A stretch of 39,505 nt of DNA from Muribaculaceae bacterium (GTDB lineage Bacteria > Bacteroidota > Bacteroidia > Bacteroidales > Muribaculaceae), in assembly GCA_029071345.1 (NCBI GenBank), contig JAIEAO010000066.1:1-39505 (forward strand). The letters run 5' to 3'. This document shows positions 16,753 to 24,833 of this stretch, piece after piece. How positions within the stretch are numbered: the stretch's first letter is position 1; every line of letters starts with the position of its first letter. Below the pieces are notes generated by a model. It had not been told where the DNA came from. It did no database searches and saw only the letters and a list, made by a program, of their open reading frames with translations. Made by a program: the position numbers and the translations under genes.

Positions 16753-19314
16753 TTAGAACCAGCGAACGTAAGCGAAGTCCTGACGGTGGGGGAGAGCAGG
16801 GTTGTTCGGATACATACGGAGTGCGAAGCGGTAAGTGCCGGCCTCGGTAAGTGTGGTGCTGAGTTCGTAAGTAACCTTAGAGCCGTCGTTTTCTACGATC
16901 TTAAGCTCTTTGCGACCTTCGTACTTGCTTTCGCCGTCGAGCTCTTTGTAGTAAACGAGCTCTACGCCGATAGAGTCGCCGAGACCGTGAGTGTCGAGCA
17001 CCACCTTGACATCGACCTTGTCGCCGGATCTGAATGCTCCTGCGTGAGCCTCATCGAAGTTGCTTGATATAACCTCAATGCTATCCCACTTGGAGGCAAC
17101 TTCCTCTTTCCATGCTACGATTTCGCGTGCTTTAGCGAAGTCGTTGGCTTCGAGCGATGCAGAACGTTTTGCCTCGGGGATGTAGAAGCGGCTGATATAG
17201 TCGTCGAGCTGACGTTTCATTGTGTAGATAGGCGCGATGTGGCCGATCGAACGCTTAATATACTGGATCCACTCGGGGCTGTAGCCCTTGTAATTCTTGT
17301 CGAAATAGAGAGGAATTATCTCGTTCTCCAGCATAGAGTAGATGGTGGCGGCATCGAGTTTATCCTGCTGAGCCTGATCTGTGTAAGTGCGCTTGTCGGT
17401 AAGCGCCCATCCTGCCTGCTCGTCAAGACGATAGCCTTCATACCACCAGCCGTCGAGCACTGAGAAGTTAAGCACGCCGTTCATCTCGGCCTTCTCGCCA
17501 GATGTGCCGGATGCCTCAAGAGGACGGGTCGGAGTGTTGAGCCAGATATCGACGCCGGTTACAAGGCGTTTCGCAACGATCATGTTGTAATCCTCAAGGA
17601 AGATGATTTTGCCTGAGAACTGCGGCATCTTTGAAATTTCGGTGATGCGCTTGATGAGACCCTGACCTGCGCCGTCGGCGGGGTGAGCCTTACCGGAGAA
17701 GATGAACTGAACGGGATATTTCTCGTTGTTCACGATCTTGGCGAGACGGTCGAGGTCGGTGAAGAGAAGATGAGCACGTTTGTATGTAGCGAAACGGCGT
17801 GCGAAGCCGATGATAAGTGCGTTGGGGTTGATCTTGTCAACGATCTTAAGCACCTCGGTCGGGTCGCCCTGGTTCTTGAGCCATTTCTCTTTGAAATCTT
17901 TCTTGACAAAGTTGATGAATTTGTTCTTCATCGTCATTCGCATATTCCAGATTTCCTCATCGGGCACATCGAAGATCCCTTTCCACATCTCGGGGTCGCT
18001 CTGATTCTGGAAGAGCTCGGGGTTGAGGTGCTTGCCATAGAAGTCTTTCCACTCCGAGGCAGCCCATGTGGGCATGTGAACACCGTTGGTGACGTATCCT
18101 ACATGAGACTCTTCGGGAGCATAACCTTTCCATACGCCGGCGAACATTTTCTTGGAAACCTCACCGTGAAGCCAGCTTACGCCGTTAGCCTCCTGGCAGG
18201 TGTTAAGCGCGAACACGCTCATGGAGAAACGCTCGTTGGTATCGGGATTTTCGCGACCCATGTTCATAAGATCGCTCCATGAGATGCCGAGTTTTGCGGG
18301 ATACTCGCCGAGATATTTTCCGAAAAGAGACTCCTCGAAGTAGTCGTGACCGGCGGGCACAGGTGTGTGGACAGTGTAAAGAGAAGATGCGCGCACGAGT
18401 TCGAGGGCAACATTGAAGGGGAGTTTGTCTTTCTGCACGAAGTCTACGAGACGCTGGAGGTTGAGGAGCGCTGCATGACCCTCGTTGGCGTGATAGATGT
18501 CGGCCTTTATGCCGAGTTTCTCAAGCATGAGAATACCTCCGATGCCGAGCAGATATTCCTGCTTGATGCGGTTCTCCCAGTCACCGCCATAGAGCTTGTG
18601 TGTGATCTCGCGGTCCCACTGTGAGTTCTGGTCGAGGTCGGTGTCGAGAAGGTAGAGTTTCATGCGACCTACGTTTACGCGCCAGATGTGAGCGTAAACC
18701 ACACGGCCGGGATAGGGCACCTCAAGAATCATCGGAGTGCCATCCTCCTCAAGAACTGCCTCGATGGGGAGCTGCTCGAAGTTCTGGCTCTCATAGTTGG
18801 CGATCTGCTGACCGTCGATAGAGAGAGACTGAGAGAAGTAACCGTATTTGTAAAGGAATCCGACGGCAGTCATGTCGATGCGCGAGTCGGAAGCCTGTTT
18901 GATGTAGTCGCCGGCAAGCACGCCAAGACCGCCGGAATAAATCTTAAGACAGTTGCAAAGACCATATTCCATTGAGAAGTAAGCCACAGAGGGAAGTTTC
19001 TTATCCATGGGCTGCTTGATGTAGTCCTTGAACATTCGGTAAACTTCCTTGATGCGCCCCATGAGCTCTTTGTCTTTCAGAATCTCATTATAGCGCTCGA
19101 AAGAGAGACGCTGGAGAAGCATCACAGGGTTTTCGCCCACATGACGCCACAGATCGTGGTCGAGATCGCGGAATAAGGATTTGCCTGCGCTGTTCCATAC
19201 CCACCAGAGATTCTTAGACATTTCCTCTAAGGGCTTGAGCTCCTTAGGAATTTCTGCACTGACGGTCATGGTGCGCCAAGCGGGAGAGTTTGTGTTGCTA
19301 ACTTGGAGTTTCAT
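16753..19314 (-). CDS. glgP: Alpha-glucan (glycogen) phosphorylase, GT35
   Basis: [95 protein letters not shown]. Confidence 0.95.
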   Translation of the reverse strand: MKLQVSNTNSPAWRTMTVSAEIPKELKPLEEMSKNLWWVWNSAGKSLFRDLDHDLWRHVGENPVMLLQRLSFERYNEILKDKELMGRIKEVYRMFKDYIKQPMDKKLPSVAYFSMEYGLCNCLKIYSGGLGVLAGDYIKQASDSRIDMTAVGFLYKYGYFSQSLSIDGQQIANYESQNFEQLPIEAVLEEDGTPMILEVPYPGRVVYAHIWRVNVGRMKLYLLDTDLDQNSQWDREITHKLYGGDWENRIKQEYLLGIGGILMLEKLGIKADIYHANEGHAALLNLQRLVDFVQKDKLPFNVALELVRASSLYTVHTPVPAGHDYFEESLFGKYLGEYPAKLGISWSDLMNMGRENPDTNERFSMSVFALNTCQEANGVSWLHGEVSKKMFAGVWKGYAPEESHVGYVTNGVHMPTWAASEWKDFYGKHLNPELFQNQSDPEMWKGIFDVPDEEIWNMRMTMKNKFINFVKKDFKEKWLKNQGDPTEVLKIVDKINPNALIIGFARRFATYKRAHLLFTDLDRLAKIVNNEKYPVQFIFSGKAHPADGAGQGLIKRITEISKMPQFSGKIIFLEDYNMIVAKRLVTGVDIWLNTPTRPLEASGTSGEKAEMNGVLNFSVLDGWWYEGYRLDEQAGWALTDKRTYTDQAQQDKLDAATIYSMLENEIIPLYFDKNYKGYSPEWIQYIKRSIGHIAPIYTMKRQLDDYISRFYIPEAKRSASLEANDFAKAREIVAWKEEVASKWDSIEVISSNFDEAHAGAFRSGDKVDVKVVLDTHGLGDSIGVELVYYKELDGESKYEGRKELKIVENDGSKVTYELSTTLTEAGTYRFALRMYPNNPALPHRQDFAYVRWF

Positions 19315-19405
19315 ATATATTTTTGTTTAAAGTTTTCTTTTTATTTAATTAGACTGACATGATTTAGTGCTCACTGCGTTCGCACCACAATCATTATAAT
19401 AATCA

Positions 19406-21106
19406 TTAATTAGCCGCGTTTCTTTCAGCCGCGCGGTTGAGGGCTATTTGGAAGGCTTCGTCGTAATAGCTGATGAAGAATTTCCAATCGGCCTTTTCGG
19501 CTGTGAGGAATGCCGCATGGCGCGCCTCGGAGCGTTTGATGGGGCCTTCGTTGAAATAACTTACAGCCGCCGATGCGATCGCTTCGCGCGATGCGTCGTA
19601 GTTGCTGTCTTCACGCGACACTACATAAACACCGCAATGATGCAAACCGTTCTTGAAATTATCAAGCACCCACTGTCCGAATCCGGCTTTGTCGGTGGTT
19701 ACGGTCGGCACGCCGAAGGCCGTGCTCTCAAGCGGGGTGTATCCCCACGGCTCGTAATATGACGGGAAGAGCGTGAGATCGAATGCCGGCAGAAGGTCAT
19801 AATAATTGATGTCTATGATGCCGTCGAATCCGTCGAGATAGCTCGGCACATATATAATCTTGACTTTTTTCCCTTTGCCCTGAGCATTGAGTGAGGCGAT
19901 GCGGCAACATACCGGATCGTGATCCTCATTATTCAACCTGTGTGTCAGGAAGTCGGGACCTGAATGATCGTCGCCTGCAAATTTAAGTGTGGTGAGAAGG
20001 CTGCCCGACGGCTCTTTAACCCATCCGGGAACGAGAACGAAAGCCAGAGCTTCGGCATCATCGGGTATCTGCTCTTCAATTCTCACGATGGAGTCGAGGA
20101 AGAGATCGAGACCCTTGTTGCGGTATTCGAGGCGTCCGGAAGTGGCGATGAGGAAAGTGTTTTCATCATATTCTTTACCTGTGAGAGCCTTGGCCACGGC
20201 GAGGAGGTGCTGACGGCCATCGCGACGCAATTTATTGTATTTGTTGGTGCGCGGTACGAAATCCGGTTCGAAGCCGTTAGGCGTGACTACCTGCGGCCGT
20301 ATGTCGAGAAGCTGCTCGCATTCTCGTGCCGTAACCTCGCTTACAGTCGTGAAGCAGTCGGCAGCATGGGCCGCGGCTTTCTCCAATGAGTGTTTCGACT
20401 GCATATTGAGCTCGCCGGCCATCTGGTCGCCGTTGTAGTTGTGGAAATATTCGTAAAGTGGCTTGCCGTTTCCGCAAATGCTACGTCCGATGCTTGTGGC
20501 ATGAGTGGTGAATACGGTAGAAGCCTCGGGCATGGTGACCTGAGTGTAAAGCAGCCCCATACCGGTGGTCCATTCGTCGAAGTGCGCGAGCACTTTTTTC
20601 TCTTCAACTTTGAGGAATTCGGTCAAGGCTTTGATTACAATGGCCGAAGCGATCGAGAAGATACATGACTCATCATAGTCGCCGTAAGCGTGGAGGGAAT
20701 CGACACCATATTTTTCCCACATCTCCGCATATACCTCGTCTGTGTGCCGGCCGGTTTCGCCGGGCTTGACGAGAATCACAATGGGGGAGCCGGGGATATC
20801 CCACCTTCCGGTGCGGATTGTGACACCCCAGGGCAGTTTCAATTTTGATGAGGCATTTTTAAGTAGTGTCTTTTTCTCTTTGAAGTAGGGTGAAGGATTA
20901 TTCTCTGACCAAACATCGGGCCCTATGAATATTAACGAATCACCGAACTGCTCCTTGAGCTGGCGGGCCTTGGTGGAGAGCACCGCGTAGATGCCGCCAA
21001 TCTTGTTGCAGACTTCCCAACTTGTCTCGAACAGCAGACCTATATCCGAAGGGAGCATGGCCGCATTCTGGTTTTGGGAAACTTTTTGATCTTTTTTATT
21101 ACTCAT
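19406..21106 (-). CDS. Glycogen synthase, GT3-type (eukaryotic GYS-like)
   Basis: LLFETSWEVCNKIGGIYAVLSTKA, FTTHATSIGRSICGNG, PSYYEPWGYTPLESTAFGVPTVTTDKAGFG. Confidence 0.9.
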   Translation of the reverse strand: MSNKKDQKVSQNQNAAMLPSDIGLLFETSWEVCNKIGGIYAVLSTKARQLKEQFGDSLIFIGPDVWSENNPSPYFKEKKTLLKNASSKLKLPWGVTIRTGRWDIPGSPIVILVKPGETGRHTDEVYAEMWEKYGVDSLHAYGDYDESCIFSIASAIVIKALTEFLKVEEKKVLAHFDEWTTGMGLLYTQVTMPEASTVFTTHATSIGRSICGNGKPLYEYFHNYNGDQMAGELNMQSKHSLEKAAAHAADCFTTVSEVTARECEQLLDIRPQVVTPNGFEPDFVPRTNKYNKLRRDGRQHLLAVAKALTGKEYDENTFLIATSGRLEYRNKGLDLFLDSIVRIEEQIPDDAEALAFVLVPGWVKEPSGSLLTTLKFAGDDHSGPDFLTHRLNNEDHDPVCCRIASLNAQGKGKKVKIIYVPSYLDGFDGIIDINYYDLLPAFDLTLFPSYYEPWGYTPLESTAFGVPTVTTDKAGFGQWVLDNFKNGLHHCGVYVVSREDSNYDASREAIASAAVSYFNEGPIKRSEARHAAFLTAEKADWKFFISYYDEAFQIALNRAAERNAAN

Positions 21107-21434
21107 TAATATATATATATATCTAATTCGATTCTATAACCTTTCTTTCTCTGTGAATAACATGAAAATCAGAGTTCAATCAGAATTGTGATGCAAAAAT
21201 AATAAAAATGAATTCATGTTGCAAAAATTTTGGCAATAAAATATGTTAAAAGGTGTAATAAATAGCACAATATAAAATACGGGGCAATATAAAGCATCTA
21301 TTTATTAAATTTAAGGCAATATGATGCACCGGTCTCTTACAATTTATCCGACTTTTAATCTAAAAATTCCAACTTTAGTGTAATATCTTGAATATTGAGG
21401 ATGCTTAAGTGAGTTATTAAGGAATAGGAAGAAA

Positions 21435-21521
21435 GCCGGAGGCATGATATAATTGTTAACCCCACACTCCCTCGCAATGCTCGGTCGTATGGGGTTAACA
21501 ATTATCTCGCCACTCCGTGGC
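21435..21521. repeat. Interspersed inverted-repeat element bounded by GGA-loop hairpins (copy 2)
   Basis: GCC-GGA-GGC; perfect 16-bp arms ATAATTGTTAACCCCA (21449-21464) / TGGGGTTAACAATTAT (21490-21505); minus-strand GCCAC-GGA-GTGGC. Confidence 0.8.
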
Positions 21522-21557
21522 TCTGACGCACAGAGACGGGTGGATGATATTCCTTTT

Positions 21558-21983
21558 TTAGAAGGGGAGATCGTCGCTGTCTGATGATCCGAAAGGATCT
21601 GCGCTTGCAGCCGGAGCGGCACCGAAGGGATTCTGAGCCGGCGCACCGCCGAACTGCTGTGCGGGCTGCTGGGGAGCCTGCTGTGTGAAGCCGCCATCCT
21701 GAGGACCGTTGGCTACGTTAGTCTCCTGAATGCTGAACGCGCGGAGATCGGTGTACCATCTGCCGTTAAATTCACGGCTTTCCACGTCTACCGACACGCG
21801 ATAAGTCTTGCCGACCTCAGCTCTGAGAGTGTCGATGCGGTCGCCAAAGATATCAAATTTTGCCTTTCGGGGATACTGGCCGAGAGTTTCGAGCACATAA
21901 CTTTTCTTTCTCCATACGTTGCCGGCTTTGGAAGTTCCACCTTCTTCGGGAAGATCCATTATGATTTTGCCTTCTATTTCCAT
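21558..21983 (-). CDS. DUF3127-family OB-fold protein with SSB-like C-terminal tail
   Basis: MEIEGKIIMDLPEEGGTSKAGNVWRKKSYVLETLGQYPRKAKFDIFGDRID...VESREFNGRWYTDLRAFSI; Q/P/A/G linker; C-terminus DSDDLPF. Confidence 0.85.
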   Translation of the reverse strand: MEIEGKIIMDLPEEGGTSKAGNVWRKKSYVLETLGQYPRKAKFDIFGDRIDTLRAEVGKTYRVSVDVESREFNGRWYTDLRAFSIQETNVANGPQDGGFTQQAPQQPAQQFGGAPAQNPFGAAPAASADPFGSSDSDDLPF

Positions 21984-21990
21984 ATTCTAT

Positions 21991-22024
21991 TTATTGGTGT
22001 TAGTTGTCAGTTGTCAGATTTCAG
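21991..22024 (-). repeat. Heptameric array in the DUF3127 gene leader
   Basis: Minus strand: CTGAAAT CTGACAA CTGACAA CTAACAC CAATAAA. Confidence 0.8.
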
Positions 22025-22050
22025 TAGGGACGCGATAAATCGCGTCCGCC
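22024..22050 (+). repeat. GTAG-headed REP-like palindrome (copy 2)
   Basis: GTAGGGACGCGATAAATCGCGTCCGCC. Confidence 0.8.
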
Positions 22051-22080
22051 TAAACAAAATGTAATTTTTAGCTTATATGA

Positions 22081-22168
22081 CTGCAAATATCGTAGGATAT
22101 TCGCAGGTCGGCTAAGAGCGAACGTCGGCCGAAGGCCGGTGCGCGGTGCCGTAGGCACTTAGACCGAC
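22081..22168 (-). promoter_or_regulatory. Candidate structured 5' leader (branched RNA-like fold) of the DUF3127 gene
   Basis: GTCGGCTAAG/CTTAGACCGAC closing stem (one bulge) enclosing CGGCC-GAA-GGCCG and GTGCC-GTA-GGCAC hairpins, followed by the long hairpin CTGCAAATATC-GTAG-GATATTCGCAG. Confidence 0.5.
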
Positions 22169-22170
22169 TG

Positions 22171-22202
22171 CAAAGTTAATGAAATTAATGAGAAATCACA
22201 AA
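22171..22202 (-). promoter_or_regulatory. Bacteroidetes-type promoter (TTTG-N20-TAACTTTG)
   Basis: Minus strand matches the -33 TTTG / -7 TAnnTTTG consensus at near-consensus spacing upstream of the DUF3127 gene. Confidence 0.55.
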
Positions 22203-23581
22203 TCGGATGCGTGCAGGAGAGGAATTTCTCTTTCGCGGTCGTAGACTTTCTTTCCGGCAACATACGTGGCTTTCACGAGATTATCGGGAGAGAGCGTCTG
22301 AAGGATAAAGAGGCGATCAAGAATAAAGTCATTGAATTGCATACGCCATTCCAAAAAGTCGGTGGGTTTCAGGTCGATCACCGCTATGTCGGCTTCATAT
22401 CCAGGCTCCAGTGAGCCGATTTTATCATCAAGATGAAGCACTTTTGCACCACCCTTAGTAGCCATATAGTAGCTTTTCAGGGCACCGATACTGTGCTTTT
22501 TGAGCATCGCTACTTTGTAAGCCTCGTTGAGCTGGCGGATAAGTGAGAAATTTGTGCCGGCTCCCACGTCAGTACCGACGCCAACCTTCACGGGACGGTC
22601 ATTCCGGATGGCTTCCCAGATCTTAAACATCCCGTCGCCGAGGAAGAGGTTTGACGAGGGGCAATGGGCTATGCCACAGTCATAATCGTGTAGTATCTGC
22701 CATTCCTCTTCTTTCACCAGACAGCAGTGTGCGAAAACCGAGCGATTGCCTAACAGATTGAAACGCTTGTAGATATCGGTATAATTCTCAGCTTCAGGAT
22801 AAAGAGACAAAGCCCATTCGATCTCATCGTCGGCCTCGTCGAGATGAGTGTGCATATATACACCTTTGTCAAGGTTATCCTGATACAGACACCCTGCCAA
22901 TTCAAGTTGTCGCGGTGTGCTTGTCGGGGCGAAACGCGGAATCACGGCATAAAGCTGTCGTCCTCGGCCGTGCCACTTCTTCAACAGTTCCGCGGCTTGT
23001 TCCACCGATTCCTCCGCCGATTTGTCGGCAAGGTATTCAGGTAGATTGCGGTCCTGCAACACTTTGCCTGTGATCAGGCGGGTGTTGTAACGCTCCGATT
23101 CCTCGAAAAGGGCATCGACCGAGCACGGAAAAGTGGTGGAGAAAACGTTGGCTGTTGTTGTGCCCTGACGCAGAATCTGCCCCATGAACAGGGCTGCTAC
23201 AGATTTTGCGAATTCCGGGTCACGAAATTTACTTTCCGTGGGGAATGTGTATTGGTTCAGCCATTTGAGCAACGTATCGCCAAACGATCCTATCATCGGC
23301 GACTGCACATAATGCACGTGTGTATCAATCATTCCGGGCATTATCACCGAGTCCTTATATATCTCTATATCTTTAAGGTCAGGATACAATGGAGCGATGG
23401 CGGAATACTCGCCGGCAGCGAGTATGATTCCGTCTTGAATCACCACCAATCCATCCTCGAAATAATCATAGCATAGGCTTTCATCCTCAACGAGAAAGGG
23501 ATCTTCATGGAATGTAATCATCTGTCCGCGCAACCCTTTGAGGTTTCCGCCATCCGGTCTATAGGGAATATATGTCTTCAT
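22196..23581 (-). CDS. guaD: Guanine deaminase (amidohydrolase)
   Basis: VIMPGMIDTHVHYVQSPMIGSFGDTLLKWLNQYTFPTE, MHTHLDE, FAHCC, IAHCPSSNLFLGDGMF, VGVGTDVGAGTNFSLIRQLNEAYKV. Confidence 0.93.
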   Translation of the reverse strand: MKTYIPYRPDGGNLKGLRGQMITFHEDPFLVEDESLCYDYFEDGLVVIQDGIILAAGEYSAIAPLYPDLKDIEIYKDSVIMPGMIDTHVHYVQSPMIGSFGDTLLKWLNQYTFPTESKFRDPEFAKSVAALFMGQILRQGTTTANVFSTTFPCSVDALFEESERYNTRLITGKVLQDRNLPEYLADKSAEESVEQAAELLKKWHGRGRQLYAVIPRFAPTSTPRQLELAGCLYQDNLDKGVYMHTHLDEADDEIEWALSLYPEAENYTDIYKRFNLLGNRSVFAHCCLVKEEEWQILHDYDCGIAHCPSSNLFLGDGMFKIWEAIRNDRPVKVGVGTDVGAGTNFSLIRQLNEAYKVAMLKKHSIGALKSYYMATKGGAKVLHLDDKIGSLEPGYEADIAVIDLKPTDFLEWRMQFNDFILDRLFILQTLSPDNLVKATYVAGKKVYDREREIPLLHASDL

Positions 23582-23685
23582 AAGTAATTAATAATTCACG
23601 GTAATTTATATATTAAACAAAAAATGCGGTGAATTTTTCTTAACTTAGGGTTAGTTTTTTCTTTAATCCTGTGTCTATCGGGTGT

Positions 23686-24171
23686 ATGACTGACCGAAAA
23701 CACATAGAACGACTGTTCCGCGAGAACTATTCCGCGATGTATCGTCTTGCCGCCATCCTGCTGAAAGACGATGCTTCGGCGCGCGATGTTGTGCATGATG
23801 TGTTCGCCGTGCTCCTCAGGACTGAAATGGAAACTGAGGTCGGCGCTGGCTACCTCATGCGTGCGGTCAGGAACCGATGTCTCAATCTGTTGCGCGATAT
23901 GCCGCTGACCACAGGCGTGGAGCGATTGATTAACGCCGATATGATTGCCGCCGATGAGGATGATGTATTAAACCGCGAGGAATCACTGACGAGGCTATCG
24001 AAAATCATTCGTGAAGAACTCCCGCCTCAATGCTCCCGCGTGATGCTGATGCGCTATGAAGATGGGATGCAGTATCAGCAGATCGCAGAGCAACTCGGGA
24101 TAAGCAAAGTAGCGGTTTATAAGCATCTGAAAAACGGACTCGATATTATTAGAAGAAAACTAACTGAATAG
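23686..24171 (+). CDS. ECF-type RNA polymerase sigma factor
   Basis: Sigma-2 (LFRENYSAMYRLAAILLKDDASARDVVHDVFAVL) and sigma-4 (MRYEDGMQYQQIAEQLGISKVAVYKHLKNGLDIIRRKL). Confidence 0.9.
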   Translation: MTDRKHIERLFRENYSAMYRLAAILLKDDASARDVVHDVFAVLLRTEMETEVGAGYLMRAVRNRCLNLLRDMPLTTGVERLINADMIAADEDDVLNREESLTRLSKIIREELPPQCSRVMLMRYEDGMQYQQIAEQLGISKVAVYKHLKNGLDIIRRKLTE

Positions 24172-24179
24172 ACTGGATT

Positions 24180-24833
24180 ATGGAGAAATTTATGAAAGCT
24201 GTCGATTTGGCAGATCATCCCGAGAATTATACCGCTGAAGAGATTCGGCTCATTCTTGAAGACGCAGAGATCAGAGAAGCATATAATGCTATCTGCGATG
24301 CAGAGAGTGCCCTGAATCTCCCTGCCGATCCCACATCGGAAGAGATTGACAGAGAATGGGAACGGCTTGAGCAAACCCTTAAAACTGAAAAACGGAAGGG
24401 ATTCCGATGGATAAACCATTTCAACCGACGGGCTGCCGTAATCGGGGGCGTGGTTACCATTTCCCTTGTTGCTATGGCGATTGGCGGTGTGATACTCCGC
24501 AAGCATGATGACACCTCAGCCAAGAAGCTAACCATAGAATCACCCGTAATGGCTCCGACTGCAATGGCAACAGGGGTTGCCGCATCCGATACGGTTGCAC
24601 AAGAGGAAATTGAGGAAACCAAGGTGTTTGAGAATGAGACGTTGACAAATATCCTTGATGAAATGTCGCGGCATTACGGTTTTAAGGTGAGAATTCTTAA
24701 CGGCGACGTAGCCGGTCTAAGGCTCTATTTCCGTTGGGATCCGGCTGACGATGTAGCCGACGTTGTCCGTCAGCTTAACAACTTCGAGAGAATCAACATA
24801 GTGCTTGGCAACAATATCCTAACCGTAAAATGA
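24180..24833 (+). CDS. FecR-like anti-sigma factor with DUF4974/STN-like C-terminal domain
   Basis: Cytoplasmic N-terminus, single TM (AAVIGGVVTISLVAMAIGGVIL), C-terminal ENETLTNILDEMSRHYGFKVRI...LRLYFRW...NNFERINIVLGNNILTV. Confidence 0.7.
   Translation: MEKFMKAVDLADHPENYTAEEIRLILEDAEIREAYNAICDAESALNLPADPTSEEIDREWERLEQTLKTEKRKGFRWINHFNRRAAVIGGVVTISLVAMAIGGVILRKHDDTSAKKLTIESPVMAPTAMATGVAASDTVAQEEIEETKVFENETLTNILDEMSRHYGFKVRILNGDVAGLRLYFRWDPADDVADVVRQLNNFERINIVLGNNILTVK

Noticed and set aside
21558-21983. Canonical ssb gene
   Set aside because: The tail is SSB-like but the N-terminal domain matches the DUF3127 pattern rather than the SSB core.
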